Source: Malaya genurostris
Taxonomy: Eukaryota; Arthropoda; Insecta; Diptera; Culicidae
Direction of reading: 5' to 3'
Assembly: GCF_030247185.1 (NCBI RefSeq)
Contig: NC_080570.1
Coordinates: 147,408,641 to 147,472,640 of the forward strand
DNA length: 64,000 nucleotides
The notes under the pieces were generated by a model that saw nothing but the letters and a program-made list of their open reading frames with translations, searched no databases and was not told the DNA's origin. The position numbers were made by a program, and so were the translations under genes. Of the stretch, positions 34,501 to 46,500 are shown one piece after another. The first letter of the stretch is position 1. Every line of letters begins with the position of its first letter.

Positions 34501-37500
34501 AAAGTAAACAAAGAGAAACTGTCATTTGCAGTTAGGCCCTTTTGTCGTGGGACGGTCGAATTAAGTTTTTTACCGTCACTGTAGATCTTAATTCATTTGA
34601 CAATCCATGGAAATAGTACTGCTGAAGTACGTTTTACAATATGTCACGAGTTGACCCGTGAATAATAAAGTTCATGTTTGACAGCTGACGAAAAATATAT
34701 GAAATAGAATGCTAGTTTTACTCTTCATAGTTTTTAGCATTTTATAGTTTTTGATATCCACAGAATCGAAAATTCTGTTTGATTTTAAAGCAATTATTCG
34801 TATTAATTTAACTCGACTTCATTTCTTTTAAAAGATTCGTCCTTCTTGGAAATGTTTCTTGCCTGTTTAAATTATTTTCTACTTGCCACAGTTCTACAGT
34901 AATACTTGTCAAACTAGACGGGTCGCTGTCAATTAAATAAACAACCAAACTAGGCAACTATCAGCACGTGAACGAAATGTCATATCTGCATGTGCCGCTT
35001 GCCTTTCCTCAAAGTGTAAACAAATCAAATTTATCGTCACGATGTATCACATTTTCACGGCGAAATGGTTTCTATTTCTATAGATTGAAACTTCTGCCGC
35101 ACCCTTGCTTCCCCTTCTGATGGTAATTCTAGTTCCTGCCACGGTGGCATGTTGGTGTTATAGTTTTGCATACGTGCGTCAATTCGGTGACATTTCACTT
35201 CTCAATCGATGGCAAGGATTTAATCGATATGAAACACTTGATCAACCGACAAGCGTGGCTGGCGTTTGTCGCAGTAGGCGGCTTGGAAGTGGGTCAATTT
35301 ATAATGCTGTTTGCTATGTTTGTAGCAGAGAGACTGGAATCGAATTTTTAGTTATCCCTATACCATTCCGAATCGAGTTGAGGGATAAGTGAAAACATAC
35401 TGTTCTGCATCGCAAATTCAAACTATCAGAATTATTTATTTATTTGGACAATACTATTAATATCCTAGGGGGCTTGAAATGTTTTAAGTATACTCTTGAA
35501 CGCATTAAGGGGCTGTCCATAAAAGACGTCACGCTTTTTTTGACGATTTTTGACTCCCCATCCCCCCTTTATCACAAATTGTCACAGAAGCAAAGACCCC
35601 CCACCCCCCTATGTCACATGTCACGAATTCAAAATAAATAAAATTCATCTCAATACAGACTCAATATGTACGACAAACTATACAAATATGAGGGAAAAAT
35701 CGATTTATTACATGCTGTCATTAGATTAAAAAATATCCCTAAAACTACAAAATCATCGGAATTATTTTATTAATATCAATTATATAAATTAACAAAAGTA
35801 TTTGGTTGGAATTGATGAAAAATTCAAATCATCTTTTTTATTCCTCCCAGGGGTACACAGATATATTACTGTTTTAGGTAAAAAATAATATTTCCTTAGT
35901 GTAGCATACAGGGCTGAGAAAATAAAGACCAAAACCTTATCAAAACGAGATCACTGCCGAAGAATCTTTTCATGATCAGTTGATCAGTGAATTTTAAATC
36001 ACATCGATCAATATCGGTACTGATCTTCCGTCACACAATGGGTAGTGATTTTGAGCTAAAATGACTCTTGATTTATGTAAATTCAATCATTTGATGATTC
36101 GATAAGCTTTGATGTTGGTGGAGGAAAATCACATATGATCAAGATAAGATATGACATGATCTACGTCTGAAATCGTTGATCTCCCACCCTTTTTCAAATG
36201 GAGTACAATTGAACAAACTGCATTAGAATCAGATAAGAGAAATTCTTATGATATACTATTATCAATGCTAGAAAATCAAATTACTGAAAATATTGTCGGT
36301 GCATAACTTAAGTTAAACCGTTTGAAGGCATTTTTTTCTTTTTTACTCATATTAGGCAAAATTTATTAATTTCGCTAATTTACTCGCTCCTCCGTGTACT
36401 GATCACAACAGAAATGATTTCCTGCATCACTCATTTCCGAATTTACAAGAAGAAGCTTTTACATCAACAAATACATGTTTTCCTATAGAATGTAAACGTT
36501 TATTGTGGACATTTAGGGCAAAGCAGTAATATAATTAGGTATTTCAAAAATGCACTCATTGAAGATATTGGACGTCACATTCCAAAAACCTCCCCCCTTC
36601 CCCCTGTCACAAAAGGTCACGTTTTATGAAACACCCCCCTCCCCCTTGCGGAGTGACGTCTTTTATGGACAGCCCCTTAAAGGAAAAAAAATCGATTCCA
36701 CTTAACGCATATTGCATATTGAAAATAACGCATATTGAAAATAGATCCATTTTTTTAATCTTGTATAAATAGTCCCGGTTTTTGCGTTAGACTTGTTCAG
36801 GAGTGTTCCAATTCTAGATGCATAATTTACGTCAGTTTTAAAATTTAAATCTGGAAATTATAACAAAATAAACTGGCAGCCCCAGCTGCGTATAACAGTT
36901 TTAAATTTGACAGTAGAACTGTTCGAATGAATAAAACTGAAACGGCTTTCTGAGGGCATATTCAGTAGTGTTTTTGTTCTAGATGCATAATTTATGCCAG
37001 TTACAAAATTTAAATCTGGATTTTAAAACAAGAAAAGCTGGCAGCCCCAGCAGTGTTTTACTCGTGTTTCAAATATACAAAAAATAGAACGGCATCGTAG
37101 ACCAGTTTTAAATTTGACAGTAGAACTGGTCGAATAAATAAAACTAAAACGGATTGCTGGAGATACGTTTGTTTCAGTTTCATTTACATTATAGACCACC
37201 CATATGAATCTTGCAGCTGCTGAATTTGCTCTGAGGATACGTTTGTTTCAGTTTCAGTTATATGATAGACCACCCATATGAATCTGGCAGCTGCTGAAAT
37301 TGCTCTAAGGGCATATTCAGAGTATGTTCAGGAGTGTTCCAATTCTAGATGCATCATTTATGTCAGTTTTAAAATTTAAATCCGGAAATTATAACAAAAG
37401 AAACTGGCAGCCCCAGAAGCGTTTTACTCGTGTTTCGAATATAGAAAGGATAGTTTTAAATTAGACAGTAGAACTGTTCGAATAAATAAAACTAGAACGG

Positions 37501-40500
37501 TTTGCTGGAGATACGTTTGTTCTATTATAGATCTTCCATATAAAACTTCCAGCTGTTGAATTTGTTCTAAATATTTAAAACACAAGAAAAAACATTTTTT
37601 ACACCAGTTTTTCTTGTTATGATATTTAGATTTAAATTTTAAAACTAACATAACTTAGAGCAAATTCAGCAGCTAGAAGTGGAAGATCTAAAAAAGAACT
37701 GAAACTGGAACAAACGAATCCCCAGCAAGCCGTTTTTGTTTTATTTATTCGAACAGTTCTACTGTCAAATTAAAAACTGTTATACGCTGCCGTTCAAATT
37801 TTCTATATTTGTAAGGGCATATTCAGTAGTGTAGTAGTTCTAGATGCATAATTTATGTCAGTTTTAAAATTTATATCTAGAAATTATAACAAAATAAACT
37901 GGCAGCCCCAACAGCGTTTTATCTGTGTTTCAAATATAGAAAAAATAGAACGGCAATGTATACCAGTTTTAAATTTGACAGTAGAACTGGTCGAATAAAT
38001 AAAACTAAAACGGTTTGCTGGGGATGCGTTTGTTTCAGATCCATTTACATTATAAACCACTCATATGATTCTTGCAGCTGCTGAATTTGCTCTAATACAG
38101 ATAAACGCTGCTGGGACTGTCAGTTTATTTTGTTATAATTTCTAGATTTAAATTTTATCTAGAACTAGAATACTTCTGAACATGCCCTAACAATTTATCT
38201 CATGCTAAAATCGGAGCTGAAAATTATCATTGTTTAAAATAGAATCTGGGTACTTCAAAATAAAGCAGAGGTAGCAAACACAGACGTTGTAAATAAATTA
38301 TGAAGTGGAAATTTGTTTTACCTTGTATTTTGACAGTTAAAATTGGAACCATCATCCTCGCACACGTAAGCCTCTATCCGTGAAACACAACGTTAAATCA
38401 CTCATAGTTCATTTAGGGGTTAGCCACTCATAGTTATTATCATGTCTCGATAATTTGACAACAAGAAAGTACACGGAAAAAAATTTGAATTTCAGATTTC
38501 GAAAATTTCAGAGCTACTGAGCTACTACCTGTTTCCGGAGGGAACACTGAACATCTATCAAATTTGTAAATGCGACGAAAGTTAAATTTAACACTTAGTT
38601 TTATCGATTCCGCATGAAACCGAAACTAGCTCACTTTCGATAGCAACTGCTATCAAATTCTGCTTCAAGCGAAACTTTCATTGCAAATTAATCGCTAGAA
38701 TTCACGTAGCATAACTATTAAAGCATTGTAGCGAACAGATGGCGTTCGCAATAAACTGTTTACCTACGAGCAAGTTCACACAGGTTTTGTTCCAACCCAA
38801 ATATCTGTCATTTGTGGTGTAACCAAGCCACTCCTACACTGATATAGTCCGACACACCTATGTTTTATGGCAAAGTCAAATAAATATAAACTATTCGCCA
38901 AACAAATGTCATAAGCCCAAATGTATAGTCTCGAAACACCAGAGCAATTAGTCATCTGTTTTGTTCGTTTATAGCTTTACTAAGTATTACATTAATTTTC
39001 CTCTTTTCTTCTTTTGTGCAATGCCGCAGTTTCCATGGAGACCACAACGTTTCTCGGAGCAGCCTTCGGTTTCGTCGCCCTGCTGCTGGTCCTGTTTCTG
39101 TACATCAATAGGAAGTGGTGTTTCGCAACCCCCGGAAGCTTTTCCTGCTGTGATGAAAATGCGCTGTCGGCGAAAGCGGTGCATACAATTCGTAAGTATC
39201 TCGTACAAAACATTAGGCTGGCTTTTAAGACACTGTCATATCCGGCGCCACTGCCATCAAACCATAAGCTCTTTTTGGAACATGAAACTATTCCGATATT
39301 AATTGATTTTCTTCTCCCCTGATGCACGACCAGACGATCTCCGCATTCCGCTGTGATTCGGGGTTATGTTACATGCGCAATTGTATATCACACACTCTAC
39401 CGCAAGCTGAGCAGGATGTCTCCAATAGAGCTGTATCCTGAGCTGGTTGTGATGCAATATATTCACGCATGGGTGTCAATTTCCGTAAGAGTCGGTTCCG
39501 CATATGCGAGTGCGGATGCTTATTTTTTACGATCTGTCACTACGGGTTTGATTACGAACGTCTAACGATGACGGGAACTGAATGCTATCCTTTTAGAATC
39601 GAGTTGCAAACAAAGACTATTCAACTCGGAATTGGAAAATGGTTTTGAATAAGAGAGTTGATTGAAATTAAATGCTTTGTTCATGAGCTACAATTAATTT
39701 TCATTTGATTTCGTTCTAACACAAACTGCTTTAAGCTTACCGTGTACGCCCAAATGAGCATTTTAGAATGAATTCCGAATAGAAATCGAATTCTGAAACT
39801 CTACTCTAAAGCTGAATCCTTGGACCTGGAGTCGGGAGCTGGAGGGTTTTGTAACTGGATTCTGAAGATCCACAATTCATATTCAGAATTAAGATTCAGA
39901 ATTTCGAACCTAGAGAGTTTTTTCCGGTTCCAGAATCCCCGTCTATAATTGACTTTTCAGAAAAATAATTCCAGCTTCAGCATTTTGTTCTGGATTTAGG
40001 AACTGAATTCCGTACTTGAATTGTGGAACTGAATTCAGAACCTGGATTCTAGAACTGATTTCTGGTCCTGGGCTGTGGAACTGGATTTGGGAACAAAATA
40101 TTGGCACTAAGTGGAACTGGATTTGGAACTGAATTCTGAACATGAATTCCGGACCCTGGCTCTGTCATTATCTTTCTACTTTTTTTTTACTGGGTTGGTA
40201 TAAAAGGCTAGCTTCCGGTTGGTTCAGGTCCAAAGCTAAGTTCTAGTTCCAGTTTCAAGAATTGAGTTCAGTAGTTAATCAATTGCGGGACGTTCGTAAA
40301 GCCAGTTTCGCTTAAAAAAAGTTTGCATTGGAGCAAAATAGAATGGATAGAATAGAATGGAAAGTGGACAACGACGGGGAACATTATACTAAATCAGCCC
40401 TTCTAATGACACCAAATGTTATCTAAAGAACTAAAGGTTACCTCTGCAAATCGGAGATAGAAATCATCAATTTAGTGCAAATTTAGAATAATTTGATCAG

Positions 40501-43500
40501 CTTTGTGGGGTTTTAGCAGTGCGATACTCGCACCAAACGAGTGCAAATAAAGCCACAGCGTTTGACTGTTTCGTGTTCGAGAGAAATGCTCCGAACAGAG
40601 TTCAATATCATAGATCATTCCACAATTTGACACTTCTGAATGCCAGAAATGAATCCCGTTCAGCATTTTGATGGTTTCTCAAATTGAAATGCAAATCCGA
40701 AATGAAATAATCGACATCAAAATTCTATATGCTGCTATACAGGGTCCGCCATGTAACTTTTTTTTAACGTGCAATAAAACACAAACGGTTCATCCGATTT
40801 CAAAATTTTATTTTTTCATATTAAAGTACAATCCTTCCGGTTAAATGTGGAATATAATTTCATTCAAACGGCGGCCTCGGCTGGCCTTGCAGTACGCCAT
40901 ACGGCCGGTCCAGTTTTTTAGTACATTTTCGATTGTATGCAGCTTTATTTCAGCTATGGCTGCACGAATGTTGTCCTCCAAGGCTTGAATTGTCTCTGGC
41001 TTGTCCTCATAAAACTTATCTTTGACATCCCCCCAAAGATAATAGTCTAACGGCGTCAAATCACAGCTCCGAGGCGGCCAAACGACACCCGAATTTCGAC
41101 TGACAATTCGATCTTCGAAGACTGTGCGCAGAAGATCGATCGTAGCAATGGCTGTGTGGCACGGAGCGCTGTCTTGTTGGAACCAAATGGTGTTCAAGTC
41201 TTCCTCTTCAAGTAACGGGAAGAACTAATCACTAATCATGGCGCGATAGCGCTCGCCATTAACCATGGCGGCGGCTCCTGCCTCATTTTCGAAGAAAAAT
41301 GACCCAATGATGCCGCCAGACCAAAATCCGCACCAAACCGTCACTCTCTGAGAATGCATCGGCTTCTCCATGATAACGTGCGGGTTTTACGTCCCCCAGA
41401 TGCGACAATTTTGCTTATTAACATACCCGCCGAGATGAAAACGTGCCTCATTCGAGAAGATGATTTTTTGGCAAAAATCAGCGTGATCGCAAGCCCAGTT
41501 GGCACTATTTTCATGCGTTCCTCAAGGGTATACACTACAATTTTCGTTCAGCGAAAGGATAAAACTAAGTTTTTGTCAAATCAGAAGTGAATTAAGGTTA
41601 CCAATGTCGAAATAACCGCTAGTTCAAAAAAAAGTTAGATGGCGGACCCTGATTTGTGGCCGTTGGGACCGCCCATTTGTGGAAAAGCTACAAACAAAAT
41701 TACGTAAAAAGGAAGCTTTTAACCAAAATTGGTTCAGTATGGAATCAATCGGCACGGTGAGCAGTTTTGCTGCGAGATGTTCACAGATATTCGCTCATCT
41801 TGCATTGAAAAGAGAACAACGACGGGGATAGTTATACAAAATCATCTCTTCTACAGACTCCAAATGTTATCTGAAGAACTGAGCTAAAGAATTTCTTATC
41901 TACTGAAATATGCAAATCGGAAGTGGATGTAATTAGTTTAGTGAAGGTTTACAGTCTGTTAGATTCTGATTACTTTTTTTTTACTCGGCTCTTTTTGACG
42001 TGAATGCGTCTTACTCCAGCATTGGGGGCCTATTCAAATTTTATCATATTGTTTAGGGAGAAGTTTTTGATCTTGTTCTATTTAAAGTATGAACATATTT
42101 TTTTCTCTAAGTCATCGAAGATATGATAAACAATTTGGAATATAATTTTCAAGAGTATGACATAACTACAAATAACTCGAAATTAAAATTCTCTAATATG
42201 TTTGATAAGTAAAGAAGATAACAATTTGATGCTACATTCATTGCGTAGTTGACTTGATCTGCTCAGACCAGAATCCAGGTCCTGAATCCAATTCGAGCGT
42301 TCAGTTCTAAAATTTAGTCTTAGAATCCAAGACCAGATTTTATTCTGACTCTAAAATTCAATACAATTCGAGCTCTGGAACGGAAACCGAATCTCAGAAC
42401 TTGATTCTAAGCCAGGATCTTGATTCTAGATCTGGATCCTGAAATTGGATTTGAATTTTGAAACAGAATTCTAAAACTGAATTCGGCTCCAAAATTCAGA
42501 TTTAGATTTAGAATCAGAATTCTGAAACTGAGTTCTGAACCTGAAGTTGAGGAACCTTAGATTTAAAATTCAGGACCGGAATCCGGATCCAAAATTCAGT
42601 AGTAACTCCAGAATTCAGTTCTCAAACGCATTTCGGAATCCAGGTTCAAAATTCGGTTCCAGAATGCTGATCTAGAGTTTGGTTCCAAAATTAATTTCCA
42701 CAATTCTAGAAATTTAACTGAATTCAGGATTCTGAAGATTTTTGAACTAAATTAAGATTAAGATTCAAAAACTGAATCTCGGAGCCGAATTCTAGATTGG
42801 AATTCGATAACTAAATTCTGGACCGGAATACTGCTGCAGACTAGCAGCCTGGTCCAGAGTTCGGTTTTTAGTCTCGAACAGAATCCTTGTCTCGAATTCA
42901 GTTCCAGAGCACAGATTCAGTCAGTGATCAGTTGAGCAATCCATATCTAGAATTAAATTCTAGAATTCTTTTTCAGAATTCAGTTCCCGAGTTCAGATTA
43001 AAAATTCAGTTCCAAAATAAAATATAAAAATTGAGTTTCAGAATTCAAGCATTCGGCTCCAAAATGCAGCTCCAGAATTCCAGGTCCAGAGAAACTTTAA
43101 AATCAAAGAAACTGAACCATCCATTTTATTTGTATTCACGTCATCCGGTTATGTATCAAACATTCGACTTCATTTGATACTCGTCAATCCTATCTATGCA
43201 TACGAAACTAAAAACTAATCTTGAGGCGAAGTAAATGATTGCAAATGATGAATTACTTATCATATTTAGGCTGTGAACAATTTCGCGGTTAATTTTAACT
43301 TTTGGTTGAAATCTGACACTTATTTTTTATTCAATATTACAATATATTTTTAGGCACACTGTTTAAGCTCTAAGATGCCAAGGTTATTTTCTAATCTTAA
43401 TTACCGACTAACACAAAACTAGAATAATATCATTAGAATATGTCATCTCAGATTCTCGAAAATCCAGCTCGGCAGTGGTCGATGAATTGAATATTGAAAG

Positions 43501-46500
43501 AGTCTTCCAGATGGCGTTTGTAAATATCTATGCTGGCCGTGTCGGTCCGCGGGAAACATCAAATTGATCGCACGAGTGTCAGATTTTAACCAAAATTTAA
43601 AATTAATCGCGAAATGGTTCACAGCCTTAGTAGTGAGAAAGTTATGCGTATGAAGATCAATAATAAAACTTCTGCACTAGCGAACATGATATGATACTTT
43701 TCGTCTCTTGAAATTCCTTTGTTTTCATCTCATTTTCCTGTTCTCAATACTCGTTCTCATATTTGTATATTCATATTGAGCAAATTTTACACATAGTTCA
43801 AATAAAATGTAATCACAGACTAACAGACAAGACATTCACATTAGATTCTTCAATCATTTTAACGGTCGTTTCGAATAATCCTTTAGTTGGGACAGTACAC
43901 GCATATGTCATGATGTCGCCACGTTACCCTATCGAAAATATCCTGTCTGTCATGTAGACTGTGTTTATTTTTTTCATTTACCAACAGAGTTGCCATTCAT
44001 ACAGAATTACCTGTAATGTATTGATTTGTATACGTCCATGCGAATTTCATGCAGGATACAGATTTAATACATATTACCAAAACTATATACATAATTGTGC
44101 CTACTTCTCATTCTCCAACGCAATACAAAATCGAACCCGTTTTGTTACAATATTTACTTGTTTCTGGTCTGCCGCCACTTAATTTCGGGTGAAAATTACC
44201 AACACAACAAAAAATAATCTAGATGACCAACGTTCAGAAAAATAAATGGTTACGTTCCAACATCGCTAAAAAAGTTAAATATATTATCAACGTAATCCAA
44301 TAATTTATTGTGACGATTCATTTTCAAATATTATGATGAAATCAGGCCTTCCTGCAAGCAGCTGATCGGTGTTGACAAACGAGGGGAAACTAACTAGTAA
44401 AAAAACTTACATAATACAAGGGGTGTACCGATAGTAAATAGTTCGCGCAGTACAATATAGGTGGAACTAGTGCATCACTAAAAATTATTTGTATAAGAAT
44501 TTACTCATACTGTCATGTCTGTTAGTCTGTGCTTGTATGTCTGTTTTCTGTGTCTGAAAACAAATTGTCTTCTAAAAATCGACTAATTCATAAACTTATC
44601 AAAATTTCCAGATTTTTAAAACTTTCATGACATTTTTTTCCGCTCGTTTAAGAAGCAATTTACAATCTTAGGAGAACAGCCATTGTTGCAAAACGCAACA
44701 GCAGTTTTCTCCGCTGTCGTAGAGCAGAAACTCGAAACAAGAATATCTGTTTATTCAACATATTTTTCTAAGCATATTGAATTATCTAGCGGTAGCGGAG
44801 AAAACTGCTTTTGGGTTCTTCGACAATGGCTGTTTTCCTAAAATTGTAAGTAGAACCTTAACTGATTCCGTGCATCATAATTTTTAACGAACTAATGTAA
44901 AATAATGATCCCAACCATTTTGATAAATCAACAAACTAGTGAATACATCGTTAAAATACTGAAGAATGTAAAAAATATATGCAAACCGGAACTGCGAATC
45001 ACATATGTCCCATCCCCATACGAAATGAGACAATTGTACATTTCTACCGTATGCCATGTGATAAACATCGGTCACTTTTAGAAACGCCTAAGATGACAGC
45101 GAATGCTACTGGGAAAAACTCAACTTTTCCGAAAATAGTAGAAAAAAAACAGCACAAAGCACATGCATTATATTCTCAAACGCAAAACGATACTTTTCCC
45201 TTTGTTATCCTCGGCGAGTGCCAGAGCTTTGTTTGGCATAACAAAAGTGCAAAAAAAAGCAAACAATGTGCGCCCGCTTGAGTACCTAATGTCAAGTCGC
45301 AAAAGTATCACGGGGGAAACTTGTATTGGTATGTCACGTTTACAAAACTTACCCTCGGCCACTATTAGTACCAGTGTGCACTGGGGACGTTTTTCTACAC
45401 GTGAAAATGTAGTCGGATTTACACACGACATACCACGTACAGTAGGAGAAAAATTCAACATGGACGTCCGCACGTTCCGAACCGGGTCGGTCGTGTTTTC
45501 TTTCCGCATGGCCTACTGCCTTCAGCAGCAAAACTGCTATTCAAACAATTTACATAGCCATATTCGGCCAGCAGCAGAGTGAGACAGTCGAAAGGTCGTC
45601 GGAATTGTTTTCATGCCAACATCTTGCGGTATCAGTGCTATCAATGTTTGCACACCTGTGGGATCCTTGTGCTATCACTTGCAGCTGAACATGGCGGAAA
45701 TTGACACGCCAGCCTGGACCCGAACGTGCTGTGTATTGCCACGAGCGGGTCAGATAGCAAAAAAGGGGGGTGGTGGCAGTGCAAAATTCCACATAGCAAA
45801 GAAAAAGAACATGTTAAACAAGCCGGAAATTGCCGACAGTAACGCGAACGTAATAAATTTACAGCTGTTGATGGTAGCAGAATGCGGAATGGAAGGCGGC
45901 AAAGAGAAGAAATGCATATTAACTTGCTACAATACTTTGTAGAGAGTATGTGTAAAGAGTGTGTACCTAAAGTCATCTATTTTTCATATTGAATTTTAAA
46001 ATAATCACATTCCGCGGGACAAACCTCAGTCATATATTGACAAAACTACCGAGTTTAATTTTAAACATTTTGAATTTTCTTCGAAAAAAATCTATAGTTA
46101 AACAAGGTGATTAAAAAGCAGTAAATACTTATTTCATTGTGACTGAATTCAACAAAACTATTTTAATTAGAAAATTTCATGGAGATCTCATTCCTACATT
46201 GTCTCAAGACGGACTGAGTGATGAATTCTTAAACGACTGCTCGTTTCTGAGTGCGCAATCAATCCGATTGACAGTGAGATTATAAATGTCATGAATTTTT
46301 TAATCACTTTTTGAAGGGCTTTAGAGTGAAGCCAGAGAGAAAGCGACGCGAAGCGAAACTTGACAGATCGCACGGAGTCGCGCGGCAGAGCTCTGTCTAC
46401 TCAAGTTCAGTAGAAAAATGACAAGTATGTCAGAGTGAACTCGATACGCTGCGAATCGACTACTAACCGATTGCATCGCACTCAGTCTGACATACATGTC

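Larger units (their letters stand above)
28561..39029 (+). other. Syt14 intron 1 (10.5 kb), repeat-filled
   Basis: No additional exon is recognised. Contents, listed separately, include TA-type MITEs, a satellite block with an insertion, hAT-type MITEs, a TTAA-type MITE, and a nest of AGGGCATATTCAG elements. The parts between them are AT-rich and anonymous. Between about 32,100 and 32,350 the word ACTCAAAT and its inverse recur, a further MITE-like patch without fixed ends. Confidence 0.6.

Noticed and set aside
45163..45582. 139-codon open frame on the plus strand
   Set aside because: No family features. Overlapping frames of similar length on the minus strand argue that GC content rather than selection keeps it open.
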